Below the pieces are notes generated by a model. It did not search any database. It was not told the origin of the DNA and was given only the letters and a program-made list of their open reading frames with translations. From the NCBI RefSeq assembly GCF_039538045.1, contig NZ_BAABBQ010000001.1, forward strand, positions 1,882,001 to 1,946,000: a stretch of 64,000 nt of DNA, written 5' to 3'. A program made the translations under genes and the position numbers. The stretch comes from Sphingomonas swuensis (GTDB taxonomy: Bacteria; Pseudomonadota; Alphaproteobacteria; Sphingomonadales; Sphingomonadaceae). This document shows positions 55,282 through 64,000 of the stretch, one piece after another. Every line of letters begins with the position of its first letter. The stretch's first letter is position 1.

Positions 55282-56224
55282 GGAGCGCCTGGCCGCGTTC
55301 GAGGCGCAGCGGCCGCGATTGCTGCGCCTCGCTTACCGCATGCTGGGATCGCTGAGTGAAGCCGAGGATGTGATCCAAGACGCTTGGCCGCGCTGGGCAG
55401 CAGTAAACGGCGGGGTCGATGTACCGGCGGCCTACCTGACCCGGATCGTGACTCGCCTTTGCCTAGACCAACTGAAGTCGGCGCGGGCGCAACGTGAGGA
55501 ATATGTCGGGGCATGGTTGCCGGAGCCGTTACTACAGCAGACTAGTGAGGAGGCCGTTGCCGACGACGTCACCCTGACGTTGATGATGGCGATGGAGCGG
55601 CTGTCACCGCTCGAACGCGCTGCCTTCCTGCTGCACGATATCTTCGAGACGCCCCTGAACGAGGTTGCTGCGGTGCTCGAACGCGAGCCTGCAGCGGTTC
55701 GCCAGCTCGCATCCCGCGCCCGCCACCACGTTCGCGAGGCGCGGCCGCGCTATACACTATCACCGCAAACCGCGTCGGATCTCGTGCGAGCGTTCCATGA
55801 GGCCAGCACGAAAGGCGACACCCAAGCGTTAAGCGGTATCCTTGCTGACCAGGTCACGGTCTTTTCCGACGGAGGCGGCAAAGTCCTCGCTTTCCGCAAC
55901 GTCGTCCAAGGAATGGATCGGGTCCTCCGCCTGTTCCAAGGGCTGGCGCGCAAAGGGGCATACCGGCCGCAATTGCTTCGCACCGTGATGATTGACGGCC
56001 TTCCCGGCTTCGTCAGCATCGATCGGGGGGCGGCGCTGCAGACCACCGCGCTCGACGTCCAGGACGGAAAGATCACCGCTCTCTACATCGTGCGCAACCC
56101 AGACAAGCTGCGGCACGTCGCGGCGATGCTAGCCGGGGGATCGGACGGGCGAACCGCAAGAGCCGAACCGAAGGGGCTTCGTCTGTTTCCGACCCGATCC
56201 GCCGCGAAGCCAATGTCCAGCTGA
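55271..56224 (+). CDS. SigJ-type ECF RNA polymerase sigma factor
   Basis: About 317 residues from ATG 55271; GTG 55250 also in frame. Region 2 is RLAYRMLGSLSEAEDVIQDAW and region 4 is LSPLERAAFLLHDIFETPLN. The C-terminal ~130 residues form a SnoaL-like domain (ADQVTVFSDGGGKV, GLPGFVSIDRG) typical of ECF41/SigJ factors, which carry their own regulatory domain. Such factors commonly control the neighbouring CMD gene. Coupled to it by an 11-base overlap. Confidence 0.88.
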   Translation: MPPEERLAAFEAQRPRLLRLAYRMLGSLSEAEDVIQDAWPRWAAVNGGVDVPAAYLTRIVTRLCLDQLKSARAQREEYVGAWLPEPLLQQTSEEAVADDVTLTLMMAMERLSPLERAAFLLHDIFETPLNEVAAVLEREPAAVRQLASRARHHVREARPRYTLSPQTASDLVRAFHEASTKGDTQALSGILADQVTVFSDGGGKVLAFRNVVQGMDRVLRLFQGLARKGAYRPQLLRTVMIDGLPGFVSIDRGAALQTTALDVQDGKITALYIVRNPDKLRHVAAMLAGGSDGRTARAEPKGLRLFPTRSAAKPMSS

Positions 56225-56491
56225 CGGCCACTTGCCAACGCTCAGGCTGGCTTCACTCCGAATGCCTGCTCGTGGTGGAAAGCAGACCGGCCGCTTTCGT
56301 GCGAGCACAAGCGCTGGCGGACGCTCGTTCAGCTAGTAATCGGTGCGCGTCTCCGAACCACTGCCGACTGTGAGATGGGCAACCTGAACACGTGTGAGGG
56401 CGTCTGCTGTTCGCTCCTGACAATCTCGAGATGCCAACGAACACCTACCTCTCCGCTTGTAAGGCCGATAGTCGTGCGCGACAGTCGGTGA

Positions 56492-57712
56492 ATGTCCGAC
56501 CTTGTCATGATTCATACTTCAGACTGGCACCTTGGCCATGAGCTTGCCGGCCATTCCCGTGAAACTGAGCACGATGCCTTTCTTGCCTGGCTGCTCTCAG
56601 AGATCGAGGTGCAGGATGCCGACGTGCTCCTCGTCACAGGCGACATCTATGATGTCGCCAACCCGCCTATTTCGGCGATGCGCCGGCTGTTTCGATTCCT
56701 CCATGAGGTAACCACGCAGCGTTCAACGCTGCAGGTCGTCATCATCGGGGGCAATCATGATAGTGCCGCTCGCATCGACTTGCCCGCGGCATTGCTCGGT
56801 GTGGGCGGCGTGCGATTTGTGGGTGCCCTCCCGAAGCGCGACGGCACGGCGGATTGTGAGGCTGTGCTCTTACCGCTGAAGAATAAAGACGGAGAGCTGT
56901 CAGCGTGGCTGGCGGCGGTTCCATTCTGCCGGCCTGGGGACCTCGGGGCGCATACGCTGCCGACGCTCTATGCTGAAGTTGCGGCCAAGGGCGCAGCGAT
57001 CGCAAATGGCCTGCCCTTGGTCATCTCAGGGCACCTGCACGTTGCAGAAGGCCAAGTGTCGGAGCTCTCGGAGCGCCGCATTGTGCTTGGCGGCGAGGAA
57101 GCGCAGTCAGCTAGTCTCTTCGATCAGCGAGCGGCCTATGTTGCTCTGGGCCATCTTCATCGTCCGCAGCAGATCGCCGGCGACGTGCCGATCCGCTACG
57201 CTGGATCTCCTTTTCCGCTATCCTCCACCGAGCGTGACTACCGCCACTCGATCACGGTGGTGACACTAAGCCGAGAACAGTGCGCCATCGCGGAAGTGGC
57301 AATTCCACGGCCCGTCGCCTTCTTGGCTGTGCCGTCGGATGGTCCCAAGCCTCTGAATGAAGTGCTTGATTGTATCGAAGGGCTAGAGCTCGACGAGGCG
57401 CTACCTCGTGAGGCACATCCGTTCCTCGAGGTAGCTGTCTCGGTGTCGGGGCCGGAACCGCAACTGCAGTCACAGGTGCTCGCCGCTCTCGAGGGAAAGC
57501 CCGTTCGGTTGACCCGCATTCAGCGGGTTTTGACCGGTACGGCAGAAACAACGAGCATTCCGCTGGCCGGCGAGAACCTGGATGAGTTGAAGCCAGAAGC
57601 AGTGTTCGAGGCCTTGTTCCGCAAGCGCTACCAGGATGCGCCACCGCCTGAGCTAGCCCGCGCCTTTGAAACCTTGCTGATCGAAGTACAGACTGCAGAA
57701 GGCGCCGCCTAA
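56492..57712 (+). CDS. sbcD: Exonuclease subunit SbcD
   Basis: A protein of 406 residues, Mre11-type metallophosphoesterase. Motifs: MIHTSDWHLGH, LVTGDIYDVANPP, IGGNHDSAAR, SGHLHV and LGHLHRPQ. It supplies the nuclease of the SbcCD complex that opens hairpins and processes DNA ends. The sbcC start directly abuts the stop (TAA|GTG), the usual operon order. A chromosomal repair gene rather than an island gene. Confidence 0.95.
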   Translation: MSDLVMIHTSDWHLGHELAGHSRETEHDAFLAWLLSEIEVQDADVLLVTGDIYDVANPPISAMRRLFRFLHEVTTQRSTLQVVIIGGNHDSAARIDLPAALLGVGGVRFVGALPKRDGTADCEAVLLPLKNKDGELSAWLAAVPFCRPGDLGAHTLPTLYAEVAAKGAAIANGLPLVISGHLHVAEGQVSELSERRIVLGGEEAQSASLFDQRAAYVALGHLHRPQQIAGDVPIRYAGSPFPLSSTERDYRHSITVVTLSREQCAIAEVAIPRPVAFLAVPSDGPKPLNEVLDCIEGLELDEALPREAHPFLEVAVSVSGPEPQLQSQVLAALEGKPVRLTRIQRVLTGTAETTSIPLAGENLDELKPEAVFEALFRKRYQDAPPPELARAFETLLIEVQTAEGAA

Positions 57713-60700
57713 GTGCGTATCCTAGCGATCCGCGGCCGCAATCTGGCGAGCTTGGCCGGCGATTTCGCCATCGACTTCGAGGCTGAGCCGCTGACCAGTT
57801 CGGGCATCTTTGCCATCACCGGCCCGACCGGCGCGGGCAAGTCTACGATCCTCGACGCCCTGTCGTTGGCCTTGTTCAACAAGGTCCCGCGCCTGGCAGC
57901 CGCGCCGAACCGGTCGCAGATACCAGATGGCAGCGGCCAAGCCCTGAGCGCCGATGATCCCCGCGCGATCCTGCGACATGGAGCAGGGGAGGGCTTTGCT
58001 GAGGTCGACTTTTCGATGCCGAGCGGTGCCAGGTATAGGGCTCGCTGGTCGGTCAAGCGCGCCCGCGAACGAGCAGACGGTCGGCTGCAGGGGATCGATC
58101 ACGAATTCCAGCGCCTAGATACCGGCGAGCGCTTAGGCGGAACGAGAACGGAGACGCTGGCTGAAATCTGCCGCGTAATCGGCCTTAGCGCAGAGCAGTT
58201 CGGGCGCGCAGTCTTGCTGGCACAAGGCGACTTTGAAGCCTTCATTCGTGCCGCGCCAGACGAGCGAGCTCTGCTCCTGGAGCGGCTCACCGGTTCCTCC
58301 ATCTACGCTCGGCTGGGACAAAGGGCGTGCGAAAAGGCTGCGGCACTGCAAGCACAGCTCGATGGTCTCAAGGCCCGGATGGGTGAGCATCAGGTGCTTG
58401 GCGATGAGCAGCGTGCTGAAATCGAGTTGGCCGCGGCAGAGGCGCGGGCTGCGGAGGCAGCGGCGACAGAGAAGGTGCGTGCCCTTGAGCACGTCCAACG
58501 CTGGGAGGAGCGCGCCGACGAGCTGAAGAACGGCGTTGCTGCCGCTGAACAGCAAGCATCGCAAGCGCTAGCGGAGGTCACCAGCGCGGCGCCGCGGCGC
58601 GATGCGCTTGCTCGTGATCGTGCTGCCTTTTCGCACGTGGCTGCTTGGTCGACCTTACGAGATGTATCGAGCGCGCTGGATCGCGCCCTACGGCGCATAG
58701 AAGAAGAGCGATGCAAAGCGGCCGAGGCTGTCCAACAAGAAACTCAAGCCAGTGGCGACGAAGAGGCGGCGCAAAGCAAGCTGAGTGCGGTTGCCGCTCA
58801 AGCAGCTCAGCTCCAGCCGGAGCTGCAGCAAGCCCGCAATCTTGATGCCAAGATTGTGAATACCGCTGGCCGGCTGGCGAGCTTGGAGGCCGACCTAGCT
58901 ACTCGGCTTTCGAGCCTTGGAGGGGCCGAGCAGGCCGACACCGAAGCGCGAGCCTCTTTGACGGCGGCGGAAAGCAAGCTCGCAGAGAATGTCGCTTGGC
59001 TCGAGGGTAACGCCGCAATCCAGCCACTCGCACAGCGGGAAGAGGAGTTGGCCGAGCACCTCACCATGTGGACTGAAGCGCGCGAAAGCCTCACGGCGCT
59101 GACGAGCCAGCAAGAAGAGCACCTGATCCGGCTTACCGCGCTGACTACGACCCGCGAGACTACGCTTCGAGAGCTCGACGCGCACAACGCCGAGCAGGCT
59201 GCCGCGCTGGTCGCCTGCCAAGAGGCAGTGAAATCGCTGCCACCCGAAGGCCAATTAGGCGACCTCACTGAGCGGAGCGAGGCGCTGGGGCAATTGGCTC
59301 TCCTTGCGAACAACGTTGCCAACGCGGCGGACGTCCTGAGTAGCGTGCGCCGCGATCTTGAGACTGCAACTGAGCGCCGAGCATTGCTCGGGCGGCAGCT
59401 TAGCGATGCCACGGCTCGTAAGGAGCAAAAGGAACGCCAGATCCGGCCTGCACGCGTCGCTTACGATGACGCCAGACGCGAATTGGAGCTTCTCACAACA
59501 GCGGCAAGTGACGCGGCTGAAGCGCTCAGGGCCAGCTTGGTTGAAGGCGAACCTTGCCCTGTCTGTGGATCAGAGACCCATCAGCTGACGATCTTCGAAG
59601 GTCGCCTTGGTGACCATCTGCGGGCTCGAAGAGAAGCTGCTGCTGCCCTGCAGCAGGAAGTGGAAAGCCTCCAGCAAGCTGTTGCTGCGGACGCGGCTGA
59701 CATCCGTTCGATCACTGAGGCGCTTGCCAGCCTTGAACCAGAAGTCGCCGATCGGGAGAGCAGACGAAGCTCCGCAGACGAACGCTACGAGATCGAGAAG
59801 GCGCGGCTGGACAGGGCCGCCGACCTCCTCGGTTTAGCTGTCGGGCAGGACCTCGGCGCAGAAATCGCCACACAAAAGGCAACGATCCTCACGCAGATCG
59901 AAGACTCTCGAAGGGCACAGGGTAGGGTCGAAGCGGCGCGGCAACATGAAAGTGCGGTTCGGCAGAGCGTTGAGCGCGCTCAGGCCGCCTTCCATTCGGC
60001 GGACGAAGCTCATGCCGCAGAGGTCCTACAAGGCGAGGCTTTGACCCGCAGTATCTCGGCGCAGCAAGACACTGTCGAGCGGCATGCACTTGTTCTCGAT
60101 CGCAGCCTTGGTCGCCTGGTGGACTGGAAGGCAATCCAGGATCCTCTTTCCTGGCTCCGCAAGCAAGCGGCCGATTGGCGAACCCAAGAGCAGGCTCGTG
60201 CTTCTGCTGAGAAGGCCCTTCCTGCACTGAGGGCCACTTGTGAGCGCACCGGTGCAGCGCGTTCTGCTGCTCAGGCGCTCAAGGAGGAAGCCGACGCTGT
60301 TACGTCAGGCACACGCAATGAGCACGACGGACTTGTTCGGGAACGCTCAGGCTGCCTCGCCGGTGCTACCGTCGCCGACACTGAGGCGCGACTTGCCGCG
60401 GCAAGCGAAGTGGCTGTTCAAGCAGCCCAAGAAGCACGGGGCAAGCGTGAGGAAGCGCAGCAAGCGCGCGTGGCAGCAGAGGTGCGCTGCACTGAAGCGA
60501 ACAGCCAGCGCGCTGAGTTGGATAGGCAGCATACGCAACTGCAAGAACAGCTCGCGGCCGCGTTGCAGGCTGCGACGTTGAGCGTTGAGGAAGTCGCACA
60601 TGTCGCCGCACGCGGTGAGGCTGCCCTGGATGCTGAGCGGACGGCCTTGGACCTCCTTGATCGAACATTCGCGGAACGGCGCGCCGTGGTTGAGCAGTGT

Positions 60701-61417
60701 CAGTCCAGCTTGAACACTCACCTTGCGGCAGAAGCCTTCGGCCGGCTCACCGAGGGGCTGGCTGACGCGGTCGCAGAAGCGATCGCTTCACGGGATGCCG
60801 CAGCCGAGCAGCGGCACGCGGCGGATATGAGGGTGCGCTTGGATGACCATGCGCGATTGCAGAACGCCGATCTTAGAGCTGAGTATGATCGGCAAGCGGC
60901 AGCGGCCGACATCTGGCTCAAGCTCTCGGATTTGATTGGGGACCGAGAGGGACGCACGTTCCGCCGTTTCGCGCAAGGTTTGACGCTCGATCTTCTCCTC
61001 CAGCACGCCAATGAGCGCCTTTCGGAGTTGAAGCCGCGATACTCGCTTGAGCGGGGTTTCGGCGGAGACATGCTGATCCAAGTCGTCGACAACGACATGG
61101 CTGGAGAGGTGCGTGGCCTTCACAACCTCTCTGGCGGTGAGCGCTTCCTGATCAGCCTCGCTCTAGCGCTCGGCCTTGCAGAAATGTCGACGTCGAGCGG
61201 CGTGCGGATCGAGAGCTTGTTCATCGACGAGGGCTTCGGAGCCCTTGATCCAGCGAGCCTCGGTCAAGCCATTGCCCTGCTTGAGCAGCTGCAGGCCAGT
61301 GGCCGGCGTGTTGGAGTCATCAGCCACGTGGAAGAGCTTAAGGAGCGCATTCCCGTGAAGATTGAAGTGACACCCACAAGTAGAGGAACTAGCCGCATTG
61401 AGGTGAGCGTAAGCTAG
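57713..61417 (+). CDS. sbcC: Exonuclease subunit SbcC
   Basis: A protein of 1,234 residues from GTG directly after the sbcD stop. Walker A is GPTGAGKSTILDALSLALF near residue 40. The zinc-hook CPVC, in EPCPVCGSETH, is near residue 613, in the middle of two long coiled coils. The ABC signature is NLSGGERFLISLALALG and the Walker B FIDEGFGALD. It drives the Mre11-like SbcD. Normal length for the family. Confidence 0.96.
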   Translation: MRILAIRGRNLASLAGDFAIDFEAEPLTSSGIFAITGPTGAGKSTILDALSLALFNKVPRLAAAPNRSQIPDGSGQALSADDPRAILRHGAGEGFAEVDFSMPSGARYRARWSVKRARERADGRLQGIDHEFQRLDTGERLGGTRTETLAEICRVIGLSAEQFGRAVLLAQGDFEAFIRAAPDERALLLERLTGSSIYARLGQRACEKAAALQAQLDGLKARMGEHQVLGDEQRAEIELAAAEARAAEAAATEKVRALEHVQRWEERADELKNGVAAAEQQASQALAEVTSAAPRRDALARDRAAFSHVAAWSTLRDVSSALDRALRRIEEERCKAAEAVQQETQASGDEEAAQSKLSAVAAQAAQLQPELQQARNLDAKIVNTAGRLASLEADLATRLSSLGGAEQADTEARASLTAAESKLAENVAWLEGNAAIQPLAQREEELAEHLTMWTEARESLTALTSQQEEHLIRLTALTTTRETTLRELDAHNAEQAAALVACQEAVKSLPPEGQLGDLTERSEALGQLALLANNVANAADVLSSVRRDLETATERRALLGRQLSDATARKEQKERQIRPARVAYDDARRELELLTTAASDAAEALRASLVEGEPCPVCGSETHQLTIFEGRLGDHLRARREAAAALQQEVESLQQAVAADAADIRSITEALASLEPEVADRESRRSSADERYEIEKARLDRAADLLGLAVGQDLGAEIATQKATILTQIEDSRRAQGRVEAARQHESAVRQSVERAQAAFHSADEAHAAEVLQGEALTRSISAQQDTVERHALVLDRSLGRLVDWKAIQDPLSWLRKQAADWRTQEQARASAEKALPALRATCERTGAARSAAQALKEEADAVTSGTRNEHDGLVRERSGCLAGATVADTEARLAAASEVAVQAAQEARGKREEAQQARVAAEVRCTEANSQRAELDRQHTQLQEQLAAALQAATLSVEEVAHVAARGEAALDAERTALDLLDRTFAERRAVVEQCQSSLNTHLAAEAFGRLTEGLADAVAEAIASRDAAAEQRHAADMRVRLDDHARLQNADLRAEYDRQAAAADIWLKLSDLIGDREGRTFRRFAQGLTLDLLLQHANERLSELKPRYSLERGFGGDMLIQVVDNDMAGEVRGLHNLSGGERFLISLALALGLAEMSTSSGVRIESLFIDEGFGALDPASLGQAIALLEQLQASGRRVGVISHVEELKERIPVKIEVTPTSRGTSRIEVSVS

Positions 61418-62078
61418 GAACTCATTGGCGCAAGCGAGGTGCTCAGGTACGCGCGGGAGCGGTCAGCCAGTCACATCCGCTGGAGGTCAGGGAGTTTGGA
61501 AGGTGGGCGGCCCAAGCAGCTGTCTCACTCGGGCCTTCATCGCGCCCCGGTCTGTTCCTTGTTCCGCGAGCGTCGATCTCATGGCGCGAAGCGACAGCTC
61601 ATGCCAGCGCTGATCGACCCTGGGCCGAGCTACACAGCGCTTACCCAGTGGACCCTATGTCTCCACAAGATTCCGCTTACTTCGGCAACGCTTGGCAGCC
61701 CAGAAGTTTGCTGAGCCCGGCTGCCTTGCCCGCTGTCCGGCCATACCGTGGAGACCGCGTCCCAGCCTGGTCAGCACGTGATAGGTTCCATCGCGCAAAC
61801 TAAGCGAGAGCTTGCCGACCGCGATGCATCCCGATGAACCAATGTCCGCTCACGGGCAGTCACGATTGAAGCCTGAGTGTCTGAGAGTGGGTCTTTCCTG
61901 CCGAGACGCAAAAGGGCGAGCAACTCGAAGTCGTCGAAGGAGGCTGGCCGGGGCCTGGTCGCCTGGACCACTGGCTTGTTTAAGCTGTCGCGTCCTCACG
62001 ATGTTCTCGCCCAACAAGGGCGTTCACCCGGATTTCACCCGGACATCTTCTCACCCGGACCATCTGGGCGAAGAAAAA
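61418..62078. other. Gap between sbcC and tRNA-Val terminator, with short direct repeats
   Basis: About 660 bases without a credible gene. The octamer CACCCGGA occurs three times at 62025-62032, 62036-62043 and 62052-62059. Spacing is irregular, so its meaning is unclear. Confidence 0.5.
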
Positions 62079-62108
62079 GCCCCAGAAAACCGTTTGGTTT
62101 TCCGAGGC
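62079..62108 (-). terminator. Rho-independent terminator of tRNA-Val
   Basis: Read on the minus strand, GCCTCGGAAAACC pairs with GGTTTTCTGGGGC across an AAAC loop, and a T-run follows. It lies seven bases after the CCA end of the tRNA, a textbook intrinsic terminator. Confidence 0.85.
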
Positions 62109-62114
62109 TTATAA

Positions 62115-62189
62115 TGGTGGGCGTGGCAAGGATTGAACTTGCGACCCCTGCGATGTCAACACAGTGCTCTACCACTGAGCTACACGCCC
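62115..62189 (-). tRNA. tRNA-Val (anticodon GAC), CCA encoded
   Basis: 75 bases on the minus strand. Acceptor GGGCGTG pairs with CACGCCC, with discriminator A and an encoded CCA. The D arm is GCTC/GAGC, the anticodon arm CTGTG/CGCAG with loop TTGACAT (anticodon GAC, valine), and the T arm GCAAG/CTTGC with loop TTCAATC. Possible integration site for mobile elements, but no duplicated 3' end was found in the window. Confidence 0.95.
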
Positions 62190-62241
62190 ACGCTGGAACG
62201 GGCCTCTAGCGGGGGTATGTCCCCCACGCAAGGCGCATTCG

Positions 62242-63183
62242 TCACCCGATCGCCAGGAACTTCTCCCGGCGTGCCGCGCGCAGTTCGTCGGGCGACAATT
62301 TGCCCAGTCCGTCGAGCTCCTCGACGATCGCCGCCTTGAGGTTGGCGATGGCTGCGGCGGGGTCGCGGTGGGCGCCGCCGAGCGGCTCTGGCACGATCCG
62401 GTCGGCGACCTTGAGGCCGAGGAGGTCCGCGGCGGTGATCTTCATCGCCTCGGCCGCGTCCGCCGCCTTGTCGGCCGTCCGCCACAGGATCGACGCGCAG
62501 CCTTCGGGGCTGATCACCGAATAGACCGCATGCTCGAACATCAGCACCCGGTTGGCGGCGGCGATCGCCACCGCCCCGCCCGAGCCGCCCTCGCCGACGA
62601 TGGCGGCGATCGAGGGAACCTTGAGCGCCAGCCCGCGCTCGGTCGAGCGGGCGATCGCCTCCGCCTGCCCACGCTCCTCCGCCTGGACCCCCGGGAACGC
62701 ACCCGGCGTGTCGACCAGGCTGACCACCGGAAGCCCGAAGCGGTCTGCGAGGTCCATCAGCCGGATCGCCTTGCGATAGCCCTCGGGCTTGGCCATCCCG
62801 AAATTGTGCCGCAGCCGGCTGGCGGTGTCGGCACCCTTCTCATGGCCGATCAGCATCACCTTGCGCCCGTCGATCCGGGCAAGGCCGCCAAGAATCGCCT
62901 GGTCGTCGGCGAAGGCGCGGTCCCCGGCGAGCGGGGTGAAATCCTCGGTCAGACCGGCGACATAGTCGCGGAAGTGCGGACGCTCGGGATGCCGGGCGAC
63001 CTGCGCCTTCTGCCATGGGGTGAGCCGCGAATAGGTCTCGCGCAGCAGCTTGTCGGACTTGGCCTCCAGCCGCTCGATCTCGCTGTCGAGGTCGAGGTCG
63101 CCGCCACGGGCCGTATCCTTCAGCTCGCCGACGCGGGCCTCGAGCTCGGCGATCGGCTTTTCAAAATCGAGAAAGGTCAACAT
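62242..63183 (-). CDS. accA: Acetyl-CoA carboxylase carboxyltransferase subunit alpha
   Basis: A protein of 313 residues, usual length. [53 protein letters not shown] and [11 protein letters not shown] are AccA core motifs. It works with AccD to transfer carboxyl from biotin to acetyl-CoA, giving malonyl-CoA for fatty-acid synthesis in the cytosol. It follows xerD by 14 bases, the order commonly seen in alphaproteobacteria. Confidence 0.97.
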   Translation of the reverse strand: MLTFLDFEKPIAELEARVGELKDTARGGDLDLDSEIERLEAKSDKLLRETYSRLTPWQKAQVARHPERPHFRDYVAGLTEDFTPLAGDRAFADDQAILGGLARIDGRKVMLIGHEKGADTASRLRHNFGMAKPEGYRKAIRLMDLADRFGLPVVSLVDTPGAFPGVQAEERGQAEAIARSTERGLALKVPSIAAIVGEGGSGGAVAIAAANRVLMFEHAVYSVISPEGCASILWRTADKAADAAEAMKITAADLLGLKVADRIVPEPLGGAHRDPAAAIANLKAAIVEELDGLGKLSPDELRAARREKFLAIG

Positions 63184-63197
63184 ATCGGCTGAGGCGG

Positions 63198-64000
63198 CTA
63201 GGACGGACCGCCCGGCTTGGCAAGCGCGCCCCGTGCCAGCGGATGGGCGCGGTTGACCAGCTCGACCAGCCTCGCGCTGTCGACATGGGTGTAGATCTGG
63301 GTGGTGGCGATGTCGGCATGACCGAGCAGCGCCTGGAGCACGCGCAGGTCCGCGCCGTTGCCGAGGAGGTGCGTCGCGAAGGCGTGGCGAAGGACATGCG
63401 GGCTGACCCGCTCGGGCGCGATCCCGGCATCCGTCGCCATCGCCCGGATCAGCTGGAACAGCCGCACCCGGCTAATGTGCGCCTTGCCACCCGGGAAAAG
63501 CCAGGCCGCCCCCTTCGGCAGGGTCTCGCGCCAGGCGGCGACCGCCGTCCGGGCCCGGTCCGAGATCGGCACCAGCCGCTCCTTGCCGCCCTTGCCCGAG
63601 AGGATCAGGAAGGGCTCGGGCCGGGCCATGGCACGAGCCGGCAGGCTGACCAGCTCGGTCGCCCGAAGTCCCGATCCGTAAAGCATCTCGAGGAGCGCGA
63701 GGTTGCGCAGCGCAAGCGGCTGGCCGCTCGCCGCACGGTCTTCGGCCGCCTCGAACATGGCGTCGACCTCGGCCCGTTCGAGAAGGCGCGGCAGGGGGCG
63801 GACGGTATGCGGCCGCGGCAGCGCCGAGGATGGATCGTCGGTGCGAAAACCCTCGTCGACGAGGAAGGCGAAGAAGCGTCGAAGCGCCGCCGAGCGCCGA
63901 GCGAGCGTCGCCGGGCTGAGTTCGGCCCAGGCGCCCGCCAGTTTCGCGAGCTCGGCAGTCCCGGCGCTGTTGACCTCGCCAAGCACCTCGGCGGCGGCGG
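63198..64000 (-). CDS. xerD: Tyrosine recombinase XerD (N-terminus outside window)
   Basis: The reading frame is open through the right edge, so the start lies beyond it. The catalytic set is complete: Arg in [29 protein letters not shown] (His and Arg), [11 protein letters not shown], and nucleophile Tyr in [10 protein letters not shown]. It resolves chromosome dimers at dif with XerC and FtsK. The neighbour accA supports the chromosomal identity. XerD rather than XerC by the C-terminal HP element. Confidence 0.92.
   Translation of the reverse strand, partial: AAAEVLGEVNSAGTAELAKLAGAWAELSPATLARRSAALRRFFAFLVDEGFRTDDPSSALPRPHTVRPLPRLLERAEVDAMFEAAEDRAASGQPLALRNLALLEMLYGSGLRATELVSLPARAMARPEPFLILSGKGGKERLVPISDRARTAVAAWRETLPKGAAWLFPGGKAHISRVRLFQLIRAMATDAGIAPERVSPHVLRHAFATHLLGNGADLRVLQALLGHADIATTQIYTHVDSARLVELVNRAHPLARGALAKPGGPS

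Noticed and set aside
62025..62059. Attachment site from the CACCCGGA repeats
   Set aside because: The three copies are unevenly spaced and no partner copy was found near the integrase.
1..64000. CRISPR array
   Set aside because: No regularly spaced direct repeats with unique spacers were seen; only short isolated repeats (62025-62059, 47805-47861).

Overview
The window looks like chromosomal DNA of a GC-rich alphaproteobacterium, most likely a sphingomonad. The evidence is the xerD-accA pair and tRNA-Val at the right end, a MucR/Ros-type regulator, and the relaxase and integrase types. No ribosomal or taxon-specific marker is present, so the assignment rests on gene style. About 54 kb at the left is a dense defence and mobile-DNA island. 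The right-hand ~10 kb (CMD protein/sigma factor, sbcDC, tRNA-Val, accA, xerD) looks like ordinary chromosome.

Layout. 1-4.6 kb: a truncated tandem-AAA ATPase overlapping two consecutive, divergent uracil-DNA-glycosylase-fold proteins, then a two-TM coiled-coil membrane protein. 4.7-15.7 kb (minus): a type I Zorya operon, zorA-zorB-zorC-zorD, followed in the same direction by a small ORF, an SF1B helicase and a TPR protein. 15.8-18.2 kb (plus): a divergent two-gene operon. Its second protein ends in a domain that resembles one I associate with McrA-like restriction proteins. 18.7-27.7 kb: a sulfur-transfer cluster made of a DGQHR (DndB-like) protein, a GIY-YIG-like protein, a DndC-like PP-loop enzyme, a 1,108-aa ATPase and a DUF4007-type protein, all on the minus strand, with a divergent cysteine desulfurase. 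This looks like a DNA phosphorothioation-type system lacking DndD, DndE, DndFGH and SspB-E.

27.9-38.9 kb: accessory genes. These are a frameshifted exonuclease, a small (p)ppGpp-hydrolase-like HD protein, a dual-specificity-phosphatase/ADP-ribosylglycohydrolase fusion, a nuclease-like/VanY-like fusion, several unknowns, an HNH/SF2-helicase/zinc-ribbon protein behind a small winged-helix protein, a secreted nuclease and an MbcA/Xre-like protein. 39-43.7 kb (minus): four exported proteins of unknown function, including one TPR lipoprotein. 44.6-46.75 kb: a methyltransferase-HNH fusion and the 3' remnant of a type IIG restriction-methyltransferase. 46.7-54.2 kb: the mobility module, with a MOBQ-like relaxase, a candidate oriT, a MucR-like regulator and a tyrosine integrase. 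No type IV secretion genes are seen, so the element appears mobilisable rather than self-transmissible within this window.

How it fits together. The island stacks several independent nucleic-acid-targeting modules: Zorya, a sulfur-modification cluster, glycosylase-like proteins and HNH or GIY-YIG nucleases. Signalling-nucleotide and ADP-ribose erasers lie among them, and the mobility module sits at the right edge. The most novel-looking units are the reduced sulfur-modification cluster (18.7-27.7 kb), the genes flanking Zorya, and the tandem glycosylase-fold pair with its AAA partner. All function calls come from reading motifs. No database search was run.
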